DNA from: Palsa-883 sp963826975
GTDB lineage: Bacteria > Pseudomonadota > Alphaproteobacteria > Acetobacterales > Acetobacteraceae
Assembly (NCBI GenBank): GCA_963826975.1
Contig: CAWGZJ010000033.1
Location: 62,001-126,000 of the forward strand
Length of the DNA stretch: 64,000 nt
Direction of reading: 5' to 3'
A program made the position numbers and the translations under genes. The number at the start of each line of letters is the position of its first letter. Within the stretch, counting starts at the first letter, position 1. Positions 54,619 to 62,569 of this stretch are shown here, piece by piece. The notes beneath the pieces were generated by a model. It saw only the letters and a list, made by a program, of their open reading frames with translations. It was not told the DNA's origin and did no database searches.

Positions 54619-55029
54619 CTAGCCAACGACCCGCCACTCGTGGATGAGCTGGCCTGGGGCCACCTCCTCGAACGTTACCTCGACGGCGGCGCCCACTGGC
54701 ACCTTGTAGGGCGGGGTGCCCGGGAGATTGGAATAGAAATTGACCCGCGGGTCCGCGTCCAGCGTCACCATTGCCAGGTTATAGGGCTGATCGGGCATGC
54801 GCCGGTTGAGGCGGCCATCCTCGATCACGATATAGGTCGCGATATGGCCGCTTCCCTCGACCTCTTTCCAGGTCAGACTGGCGGCCGAGCCGCAGACCTG
54901 GCAGGCAGGCTGCGGCGGGTATTGCAGCCTGTCGCAGGCAGCGCAGTGCTGCAACATCAGCCGCCTTTGATTGACGGCGTCCCAGAAGGGCTTGCTCAAA
55001 GCGTCGGGGACGGGGATCAGCTTCGGCAT
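54619..55029 (-). CDS. DUF35 OB-fold/Zn-ribbon acyl-CoA-associated protein
   Basis: 136 residues from MPKLIPVPDALSKPFWDAVN. A rubredoxin-like knuckle (CAACDRLQYPPQPACQVCGS) and an OB-fold (GSGHIATYIVIEDG, VEVTFEEVAPGQLIHEWRVV). DUF35 proteins form complexes with thiolase-like enzymes such as the one downstream. Confidence 0.9.
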   Translation of the reverse strand: MPKLIPVPDALSKPFWDAVNQRRLMLQHCAACDRLQYPPQPACQVCGSAASLTWKEVEGSGHIATYIVIEDGRLNRRMPDQPYNLAMVTLDADPRVNFYSNLPGTPPYKVPVGAAVEVTFEEVAPGQLIHEWRVVG

Positions 55030-55033
55030 CGTT

Positions 55034-56699
55034 TCATTCCGTGCTCCGTCCAACCCACTGGCCGTAGACCGGGTACTGGCTGCAGATGAATTCGATATAG
55101 GCCGGGCGACCTGAGGTATTGACGTCGAGCCCCCGCCGCATGGCCGGAATGACCTCGGCCGGCTCGCTCACCCGCTCGGTGTGGAACCCCAGGGCGCCTA
55201 TCACTTTCGACATATCCACCTCGTCGGGCCCCAGCACCTGGTGTGTGAAAGGATCGTGTCCCGGCCCCCAGAAGCCGGGGCCATAGCCCGCAAAACCGCC
55301 ATTGCTGATGTGCACGACTGTGACCCCTAGCTTCTCGCGCAGCAGAACCTCAAGGTTGCCGAGCATGTAGCCAAGGCCCGCCTCGCCGGTCACCGCCACG
55401 GATGCCCGTCCCGGAAACGCCTTTTTGGCGGCAATGGCGGCCGCCAGGCTGAAGCCGAGGGTAGAAACATTGCCCCAGCCCAGGAATCCGCGCGGGATGA
55501 GCGTGTCGAAGACGGTGCTCAGCTGGTCGCGCGTGTTGCCCAACTCGTGCGTCACGAACGAATTGCGCAGATCCAGCACCTGCATGAGATCGCCGTACAC
55601 CCGGTAGGGGTTGATCGGCTTCTCGTCGGAGTTCATGACCTGCCGGTATCTGGCGAGCGCCTCGTCGCGTGCCGCCATCACTTCCGCCGCCACATTACCC
55701 GCCATCCGTCCAGCACCGGTCGTGCGGTCGGACACTTCCTGGCGGAGCGCCTGCAAGGCCAAGCGCGCATCGCCGATCACCGCGTGCGCCGTGGGATACA
55801 TCTTGTTGATGTGCAGCTCGTCGACGTTGCAGTGGATGATGGTCTTCTTCGCCGCATCAGGAATGGCATGGCTGAAGCGGCCCGGCGACAGGCTCGAGCC
55901 TACAGCGAGGATAAGGTCGCTTTTGTTCAGGTAGTGTGCCACCTGATCGCCGCGCACGCCGACAAACAGCGGATGGTTCTCCGGGAACGCCCCTTTGGCC
56001 TTGAGGGTCGTGATCACCGGCACATTCACCAGCTCCGCCAGCGCTTTCAGGTCTTCCGAGGCACCCGCGTAGATGACCCCCTCGCCGGCGTAGATCAGCG
56101 GGTTACGCGCACCCAGGAGCTGGTCAACTGCAGCGCGCACATCCGCCGGGTCCGGCGCCGATTTCCAGCCCTTCACGGGACGATAGGGGTCGGCGGTCTC
56201 GTCGTATGTGGCCGTGGCATTGGGAATAGCCAGGATCACGGGGCCCGGTCTGCCGCTGCGCAGCATGGTGAAGGCGCGGCGCATGAGCTCAGGCGTGCGC
56301 TCGGGCTTGTCGAGATAGCCGAACCACTTCGACACGGTCTTCATGGCCGATGCGACATCGGTACTGGCTGTTGCCCGAGCTGCCGGCCGGCACGCCATCG
56401 GTGATGCACAGAACGGGCGAGCCATCCTCATAGGCCTGCGCCAGCCCAGCGTAGGCGTACTGCATGCCGGCGGCATTGACGCCCCCTTGGAAGGTGCACA
56501 CCCCGATGCGTGAGCCTGCGGTAATGCGCGAGAACGCGTCGGCGACTGCGACAGCGTAGCGGTCGTCGCGCATCATCAGCATCGGCACGCCTTCCCGGCC
56601 GAGCGCGTTGTTCACCCGGCAGACAGGGAAGGTCGAAACCCAACCCACACCCTCCTGCTTGAGAATCCGGGCAATGCCGGCCGCTACATCGATCGTCAT
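55034..56699 (-). pseudogene. Thiamine-pyrophosphate enzyme (acetolactate synthase-like), frameshifted
   Basis: ATG 56699 after AAGGAG. The N-terminal part (MTIDVAAGIARILKQEGVGW, AFSRITAGSRIGVCTFQGGV) runs to SSGNSQY. An extra C near 56362 then shifts the frame. The remainder (SAMKTVSKWFGYLDKPERTP, AVGSSLSPGRFSHAI, GEAGLGYMLGNLEVLL, GPGFWGPGHDPFTHQ) is intact. The indel lies in a CC pair, so a base-call error is possible. Confidence 0.8.
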
Positions 56700-57188
56700 G
56701 GATGTGGTCTCCTTTGCATGGAGCCGAGCCGTAAGCCTCCGTGTGGGCGCACTGAAGCATACCAGCACACAATGATCAGCCGCGTGCCGTTGCCCAACTT
56801 CCGCAGCGGTGTGATCGGCCTCGCAATCGCGGGCAATCCGGAAAATGACGGGCACCTGTCGGCCTGGCAAGAGGCGGTCGGGCATGAGATCATCCCAGAC
56901 ACACACAAGAACGGCTGCGCGAACCAGGCAACGACTGGCCTCACGCTCGGGCTCTTCGTGATGCTGTTTCAGGACGTCGCGTTCGGCTGTCGCCGCGGTG
57001 CAGTAGCGGCTCGTCAACCTGCAATGGCTCGACACGCTCTGTGGCCAGGTCGACCGACATGCCGAGAACCATCTTGTCGACACGAGCACGGTCAGCTTGT
57101 CACCGCGAAACCCGCCGTTTAGCGTCCTCACGACGACGCTGGAAACGCGCTGACGAACCCCGGTCCACCAGACCAGGAGCCCCGCCAA
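56700..57188. other. Divergent intergenic region
   Basis: About 490 bases between the TPP gene and the gene at 57189. A plus-strand frame with MISRVPLPNFRSGVIGLAIA is open for part of it but has no recognised relatives. No promoter motif is evident. Confidence 0.35.
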
Positions 57189-58265
57189 ATGCCCCTCGAC
57201 GCCAACCGCATCCACGACGTCCCGGACGACCTGCTGGCGGCGATCGACTATTGCTATGCGCAAGGCTGGACCGACGGTCTGCCGGTCATTCCGCCCGTGG
57301 TGGACCGCGTGCATGCCTTGCTGGCCAATGAGGGCCGCCCGCCCGAAGCCGTGATCGCCACCCATCCCGCGACCGGGCTGCAGCTCACCGTCCATGCCGC
57401 CGCCGTCAACGCGGTCATGGCCGGCTGCCTGCCGGAGTATTTCCCTGTCGTGGTCGCCGCGTTCGAGGCGATGGACAAGCCGGGCTTCAACTTCCACGGC
57501 TCCACCGCAAGCACCGGCGGGTCGGCGCCGCTGCTGATCGTCAGCGGACCCTACGCCGACGCGATCGGCATGAACGCCGACGTCAACCTGTTCGGGCCCG
57601 GCAACCGGGCCAACGCGACGATCGGTCGCGCCACGCGGCTGATCCTGCGCAACGTGTTCCAGATGATCCCGGGCATTTCCGATAAATCGACGCAGGGCAA
57701 TCCCGGCAAATACAGCTTCTGCATCGCCGAGCGCGCCCGCGGCAACCCCTGGCCGCTGCTGTGCCAGATGCAGGATTATCCCGCGGGCGTATCCAGTGTC
57801 ACGGTGTTCGCCGGTGGCGGGTTCTGCAACGTGGAAAACCACGGTGGCAACACACCCGAACAGATCCTGGGGTCCGTCGCCGACGCGATGGCCAATGATG
57901 GCTGCATCACGCTGGGCCAGAGCGTCGTCATCCTCGCGCCGGAGCACATGCGCATCGTTGCCGACGCCGGCTGGACCCGCAAGGATGCGCAAGACCTCCT
58001 ATTTTTGCAAGCGAAACGGACCGTCGCGGAGATGACCCGCGTCGGCAAGTACCGCGATGTCGAGTACGACAAGCAGCACGGCGCTGATGCCCATCCCTTG
58101 GCCCAGGCCGGCTATCTCCATCGCGGCTTGACCCCCGATGATATCCTTATCACCATGGGTGGCGGCGACGCTGGCGGGCATTCTTGCTTCATCCCGTCGT
58201 GGAGCCGTGGCCGCGGCTCGATCATGCAGCACAAGCCCATCGGGGTCTGCATCGATTGCAATTAG
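57189..58265 (+). CDS. Conserved protein of UGSC selenoprotein locus
   Basis: 358 residues. The N-terminus carries AIDYCYAQGWTDGLPVIPPV and later VHAAAVNAVMAGCLPEYFPV, a recurring pattern of an uncharacterised family. Cysteines occur in GGGFCNVENHGGN, HSCFIPSW and the C-terminal CIDCN. No catalytic domain is recognised. It precedes the UGSC selenoprotein gene by 15 bases, so the two are one transcript and probably one system. Confidence 0.75.
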   Translation: MPLDANRIHDVPDDLLAAIDYCYAQGWTDGLPVIPPVVDRVHALLANEGRPPEAVIATHPATGLQLTVHAAAVNAVMAGCLPEYFPVVVAAFEAMDKPGFNFHGSTASTGGSAPLLIVSGPYADAIGMNADVNLFGPGNRANATIGRATRLILRNVFQMIPGISDKSTQGNPGKYSFCIAERARGNPWPLLCQMQDYPAGVSSVTVFAGGGFCNVENHGGNTPEQILGSVADAMANDGCITLGQSVVILAPEHMRIVADAGWTRKDAQDLLFLQAKRTVAEMTRVGKYRDVEYDKQHGADAHPLAQAGYLHRGLTPDDILITMGGGDAGGHSCFIPSWSRGRGSIMQHKPIGVCIDCN

Positions 58266-58280
58266 GCAAGAGGAACGTTC

Positions 58281-58802
58281 ATGCAGCTCTATGACCCCAC
58301 ATCGTCCGGTGCGGAACGCAACCTGTCCCGTGCGGCCGCGCTTGCCTCGCTAGAAGGCAAGACCATCGGCATCCTGGAAAACGGCAAGCTGAACGCGGTG
58401 GAGATGCTGCATGAGGTGGCCGATCTGTTCGTGAAGCGGAACGGCTGTGTCATTCGTGCGGTGTATTCGAAATCGAACGCCAGCGCGCCGGCGCCGTCCG
58501 AGACCTTGGTCCAGGCAGCGGCGGACGTGGATTTCCTCGTCACCGGCCTGGGTGATTGAGGCTCCTGCTCAACGTGCAGTCTGCACGACGGAATTACATT
58601 CGAGCAGTTGGGTAAACGGGCGGTGGTGCTGACCACCGAACCGTTCGAGGTCACGGCCCGGAACATCGCCAGGATCATGGGTCTGGCGAATTACCCGTTC
58701 ATGAAGGTCCAGCATCCGATCGGAAGCTGCACCACGCCCGAACTCAAGGCGCGCGCCGAGGTGGCGTATCAGCAGGCGCTGTCGATCCTGTTGGGACGGT
58801 AG
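58281..58802 (+). CDS. UGSC-family selenoprotein, in-frame UGA
   Basis: 173 residues if the TGA at 58557-58559 is selenocysteine 93. The bases after it are GGC TCC TGC, giving U-G-S-C, the defining motif of the family. The same frame continues without a stop through GITFEQLGKRAVVLTTEPFE and YPFMKVQHPIGSCTTPELKA to TAG 58800. The N-terminal half (GKTIGILENGKLNAVEMLHE) has a Rossmann-like start. A SECIS-like hairpin begins 14 bases after the UGA. AGAGGAA precedes the ATG. Function of the family is unknown; a redox role for U-G-S-C is inferred. Confidence 0.88.
58573..58587 (+). promoter_or_regulatory. SECIS-like hairpin of the UGSC selenoprotein
   Basis: CGUGC (58573-58577), loop AGUCU (58578-58582) and GCACG (58583-58587) pair perfectly. 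The loop lies 19-23 nt after the UGA and the core UGCAGUCUGCA closely resembles the apical part of the E. coli fdhF SECIS (UGCAGGUCUGCA). Confidence 0.75.
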
Positions 58803-58899
58803 GTCCTCGACCCGCCCGGTGACACCAACCAGGCTGCCATTCCACCAGGATCGCTGGTGGCCCATCCTGGGGCGTGTGATGTGGCGGAGTGGACGCTTG

Positions 58900-59170
58900 C
58901 CTCTGACATCCCTTGCGCACGGCTGCGAGATCAATCGACACCCCCAGTCGGCTGAGCCAATCCGTGACCGGCGCAATCGTCTGCCTTTCCTGAGGCGCCA
59001 GCATGGAGAAGCCCTCGGCATGCCGAGCCCACGGTGCGTGGGTATGAAGCACCGAAATGCTGTTCCCAAGCCCCTAGCCAACTTGCGTGACGAACGGGAT
59101 CACGGTCTTGCCCGAAAGATCGTGCTGCCCCAGCGGCCGGAAGCGCGGCAATCGGTGATCCCTGGACTTG
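58900..59170 (-). pseudogene. Flavodoxin-like remnant
   Basis: The minus strand reads HDLSGKTVIPFVTQVG, then a TAG where flavodoxins have Tyr, then GLGNSISVLHTHAPWARHAE and APVTDWLSRLGV. This is the C-terminal half of a flavodoxin-family protein with a Tyr-to-stop substitution and no N-terminus. Confidence 0.55.
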
Positions 59171-59216
59171 GGCGTTGCGCCTCTAACTTATTGACTTAAA
59201 CGGGGAAACTGCTTGG

Positions 59217-59289
<73 letters not shown>

Positions 59290-59417
59290 GTCTGCCCATC
59301 TGGACAGCCAAGCGGGCCTATAGCAAGCGTGCCCGGGATTGCAAAGACCAGCGCTTGCCAGCGCCTGATTCAGCCAACGCTTGACGTGCGCCACACCCGC
59401 GCGCATGTCCCGCCGCG

Positions 59418-59868
59418 CCAGACGGCCGGACGGCCGCTGCCTGCCGGGCTCGCTCGGCGGTCAGAGGAAAGTCCGGGCTCCACGGGAATACGGTGCCGGC
59501 CAACCGCCGGCGGGGGCGACCCCAGGGACAGTGCCACAGAAAACAAACCGCCCGCGCACCCAGGGTCGACCTGCCAAGGTTTACCGGAAAGTCCGCGGGC
59601 AAGGGTGAAACGGTGCGGCAAGAGCGCACCGCGCCCCTGGCAACAGGGGCGGCAGGGTAAACCCCACCGGGAGCAAGACCGAATAGGGGCGACCGGCGGC
59701 ATGGGACGAAGTCCCACTTCGTCCCATGGCCGCGGAGGCGTTCCCGCCTCGTCGCCCGGGTTGGTCGCGAGAGGCGCGCCGCAAGGCGCGTCCCAGAGGA
59801 ATGGCCGTCTCGTGCCACCCAGGGAAACCTGAATGGCACGGACAGAACCCGGCTTACAGGCCGTCTGG
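59418..59868 (+). ncRNA. rnpB: RNase P RNA (type A)
   Basis: The ends pair as helix P1 (CCAGACGGCC at 59418 with GGCCGTCTGG at 59859). The conserved GAGGAAAGTCCGGGC block lies at about 59463 and ACAGAACCCGGCTTAC near the 3' end. The middle carries a long perfect hairpin (CATGGGACGAAGT with ACTTCGTCCCATG, about 59700-59729) as the variable P12 arm. It processes the 5' ends of tRNA precursors. Confidence 0.95.
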
Positions 59869-60164
59869 CACTACATCTCCACCACGCGTAGCATCCTCGT
59901 CCACAGACTTGCCCACAGGCCGCCGCCTTACGCCCCACGGTTTCCGCATTGTTGCCCACAAATGTGTTCACAGGAACAAAACAAAAACACTAATACTTGC
60001 CCGAAAGGATCGCCCGCCGCCGAGCCGCCTTGAACAGCGCCAAGTCTTTGAGTTTCGAGTCAAATTTCGTCCGCACAGGCCAGTAAAATCGCGGATTCCT
60101 TTTGACGGCCCACGAAGTGGCGTGCTATCCCATGTTTTCCCATGCGGGGGAGACCTGCGGACGC
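59869..60164. promoter_or_regulatory. mraZ upstream region with MraZ-box repeats
   Basis: 296 bases between rnpB and mraZ. Two TCCCA repeats at 60128-60132 and 60138-60142 (TGGGA on the minus strand, 10-base period) match the spacing of MraZ-binding boxes, so the operon is probably autorepressed. No other gene is seen. Confidence 0.5.
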
Positions 60165-60665
60165 ATGCACCAGTTCCTCGGCAGCCACCAGAACAGGCTG
60201 GACGCCAAGGGACGCGTATCCGTTCCGGCGTCGTTTCGCGCTGTTCTGCGCGAAACCGGGAACACCAACGGAACCGGAATCCAACTCGTGCTGCGGCCGT
60301 CGCATTTTCACTCCTGCATCGAAGCCTGGCCGGTCAGCAAATTCGAAACCCTGGCCACACCGCTCGAGCACTACAGTCCGCTCAGCGCCGAGCACGAGGA
60401 TCTCGCTGCCTCGCTCTATGCCGACGCCTACCCGGTCGAGGCAGACAAGGAAGGCCGCATCCTCATTCCCGATCAGCTCGCGGCGCACGCCGGGTTGACC
60501 GAGGCCGTCGTGTTCATGGGGATGGGCACCACGTTCCAGATATGGGAGCCCGCCGCCGCCGACCGTCGTCGCGCCGAGGCCCGCACCCGCGCGCGCGATC
60601 TGGCGCCACCTGGCACTCCATCGGGGGGGCCATCCGGGACGCCACAGCGGGCCGGCACGCCATGA
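60165..60665 (+). CDS. mraZ: Transcriptional regulator MraZ
   Basis: 166 residues from MHQFLGSHQNRLDAKGRVSV, the canonical MraZ start; a second AbrB-like half contains ADAYPVEADKEGRILIPDQL. In-frame ATGs upstream (60132, 60102) would overlap the MraZ boxes and are unlikely. The C-terminus is extended by an Ala/Pro/Gly-rich tail. The stop overlaps the rsmH ATG. First gene of the dcw cluster. Confidence 0.93.
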   Translation: MHQFLGSHQNRLDAKGRVSVPASFRAVLRETGNTNGTGIQLVLRPSHFHSCIEAWPVSKFETLATPLEHYSPLSAEHEDLAASLYADAYPVEADKEGRILIPDQLAAHAGLTEAVVFMGMGTTFQIWEPAAADRRRAEARTRARDLAPPGTPSGGPSGTPQRAGTP

Positions 60666-61720
60666 AGCAGCAAATGACAAGCCGGGCGACAAGCCGGGAC
60701 ATCGCCAGCGCGCACGCCACAACAGGGCATATCCCCGTCATGCTGGACGAGGTGCTGGCCACGCTGTGCCCGCGTGACGGCGGCTTCTACCTCGACGGCA
60801 CCTTCGGCGGCGGCGGTTATGCCGCGGCCATCCTCGGCGCCGCCCAATGCACACTGTGGGCGATCGATCGCGATCCGGATGCGATCGCGCGGGGCGCTGG
60901 CCTCGCCGCGCGTTTCCCCGGCCGGCTGCATCTGCTGCACGGCAACTTCGCCGACCTGAAGGCGCTGTTCACCGCCAACGGCGTCGCCGCGCTGGATGGG
61001 GCCGCGCTGGACGGCATCGTGCTCGATCTCGGCGTGTCCTCGTTCCAACTCGACGATCCCACGCGCGGCTTCTCATTCCGCACCACCGGCCCCCTCGACA
61101 TGCGGATGGACCGCGCCGGCCCCACCGCGGCCGACCTGGTCAACACGACCCCGGAACGTGAACTCGCCGATATCCTGTTCACCTTCGGTGAAGAGCGCGC
61201 CTCGCGCCGCATCGCCCGCGCCATCGTCGCCGCGCGCATCCAGGCCCCGATCGAGACCACCGCACGGCTGGCCGAGATCATCCGTGCCGTACTTCCGCCC
61301 GATCGCTCCGGCATCGATCCCGCCACCCGCAGCTTCCAGGCGCTGCGCATCCGGGTGAACGACGAACTGGCGGCGATCGAACGCGCGCTGGCCGACTCTG
61401 CCAGCCTGCTGCTACCCGGTGGAACTCTGGTGGTGGTGGCATTTCACTCGTTGGAGGACCGTATCGTCAAACGCTTCATGGTGGCAGCCGCCGGCCGCGA
61501 CGCGGCGCCGTCCCGCCACGACCCACGCGGGCTGCGGGCGCGGCCGGCGCCGGGCTTCCGCCTGCTGACCCAGCGCCCGATGCGCCCCGGTGCCGCCGAG
61601 CTTGCTGCCAACCCGCGCGCGCGCAGCGCCCGGCTGCGCGCGATCGCCAGAGTGTATGCGCCCCAGCCTGGTGCCACCGCCGAGCCTGGCGCCACCGATG
61701 CCGAGGAGGCCTCGCAATGA
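60662..61720 (+). CDS. rsmH: 16S rRNA (cytosine(1402)-N(4))-methyltransferase RsmH
   Basis: 352 residues. HIPVMLDEVLATL, LDGTFGGGGY (SAM motif I), GIVLDLGVSSFQLDDPTRGF and FHSLEDRIVKRFM are diagnostic. Overlaps mraZ and ftsL by four bases each. Methylates N4 of C1402 in 16S rRNA. Confidence 0.96.
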   Translation: MKQQMTSRATSRDIASAHATTGHIPVMLDEVLATLCPRDGGFYLDGTFGGGGYAAAILGAAQCTLWAIDRDPDAIARGAGLAARFPGRLHLLHGNFADLKALFTANGVAALDGAALDGIVLDLGVSSFQLDDPTRGFSFRTTGPLDMRMDRAGPTAADLVNTTPERELADILFTFGEERASRRIARAIVAARIQAPIETTARLAEIIRAVLPPDRSGIDPATRSFQALRIRVNDELAAIERALADSASLLLPGGTLVVVAFHSLEDRIVKRFMVAAAGRDAAPSRHDPRGLRARPAPGFRLLTQRPMRPGAAELAANPRARSARLRAIARVYAPQPGATAEPGATDAEEASQ

Positions 61721-62559
61721 TCCGACCATTCACCTGCGTCGCCGCGCTGCTCGCCTTCGGCTCGGGGCTGTATCTCTATCAGACGAAGCACCAGGCGCAG
61801 GTGCTGGATAGGCAGATCGAGCACACCATAAAGACCATCACCGCGACACGGATGCAGACGCGCGAGCTCGCCGCCGCCTGGACCCTGCTCGGCAATCCCG
61901 ATCGGCTGCAGCAATTGTCCGACCAGTTCCTCGACATCAAGCCGGTGCTGCCCAGCCAGTTCGTGGCGATGGCCGATCTTGACAGCCGCCTGCCGGCGCC
62001 GCGTCCGCTGCCCGCGCCCCCATCTGCGCAACCGTCCGCCACGCCGGATGACGACGGGTCCACCACGCCGGTGGCGACAACAGAGCCAACCGCGGCGCCC
62101 GATACGCCGACAACCCCAGTCGCATCCGCCTCCGTCGCATCCGCCCCTGGCCCGGATGCTGCCCCAGCTTCAGCGGTGTCTGGCTCACCCGCAGCGCGCG
62201 CCATGGCCACCACCAGTTCATCAACGCCATCGCCAGCCGCGGCGGCGGATCCCGCCAAGGCCCTGGCCGCCAGGCCGCCAGATCGCAAGCCGAGCGAAAC
62301 ATCGCGACCAACGCGCGATGTCGCACAGGGCCGAGCTACGGCGCCTGCTCGCGTGACTCCGACCTACGCGGCGGCGCCACGTCCCGCCAACCCGTCACCG
62401 GTGATCGCCGAGCTCGATCGGCCGACCCCACCCGCGCCGCAGCACCTGTCCGCACCGCCGCCGATGACCGGCTCGTTGCTGGGGATGGCGCATGCCTCGA
62501 CGCGGCCGCCGGCCCCGCTCCCGGTTTACCTCGCGCCGCAGTCGTCCAACGGCAATTGA
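61717..62559 (+). CDS. ftsL: FtsL-like cell-division protein with long Pro/Ala-rich tail
   Basis: 280 residues. A short cytoplasmic N-terminus, one membrane helix (FTCVAALLAFGSGLYLY) and a coiled-coil (AQVLDRQIEHTIKTITATRM) then LLGNPDRLQQLSDQFLDIKP are FtsL-like. Residues 100-280 are a low-complexity Pro/Ala/Thr-rich periplasmic tail, far longer than in most FtsL proteins (about 90-130 residues). Position between rsmH and ftsI supports the identity. Confidence 0.85.
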   Translation: MIRPFTCVAALLAFGSGLYLYQTKHQAQVLDRQIEHTIKTITATRMQTRELAAAWTLLGNPDRLQQLSDQFLDIKPVLPSQFVAMADLDSRLPAPRPLPAPPSAQPSATPDDDGSTTPVATTEPTAAPDTPTTPVASASVASAPGPDAAPASAVSGSPAARAMATTSSSTPSPAAAADPAKALAARPPDRKPSETSRPTRDVAQGRATAPARVTPTYAAAPRPANPSPVIAELDRPTPPAPQHLSAPPPMTGSLLGMAHASTRPPAPLPVYLAPQSSNGN

Positions 62560-62569
62560 GCGCACGAAG

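Noticed and set aside
59700..59731. Perfect hairpin as a separate terminator or repeat
   Set aside because: It lies inside rnpB and is the variable P12 helix of RNase P RNA.
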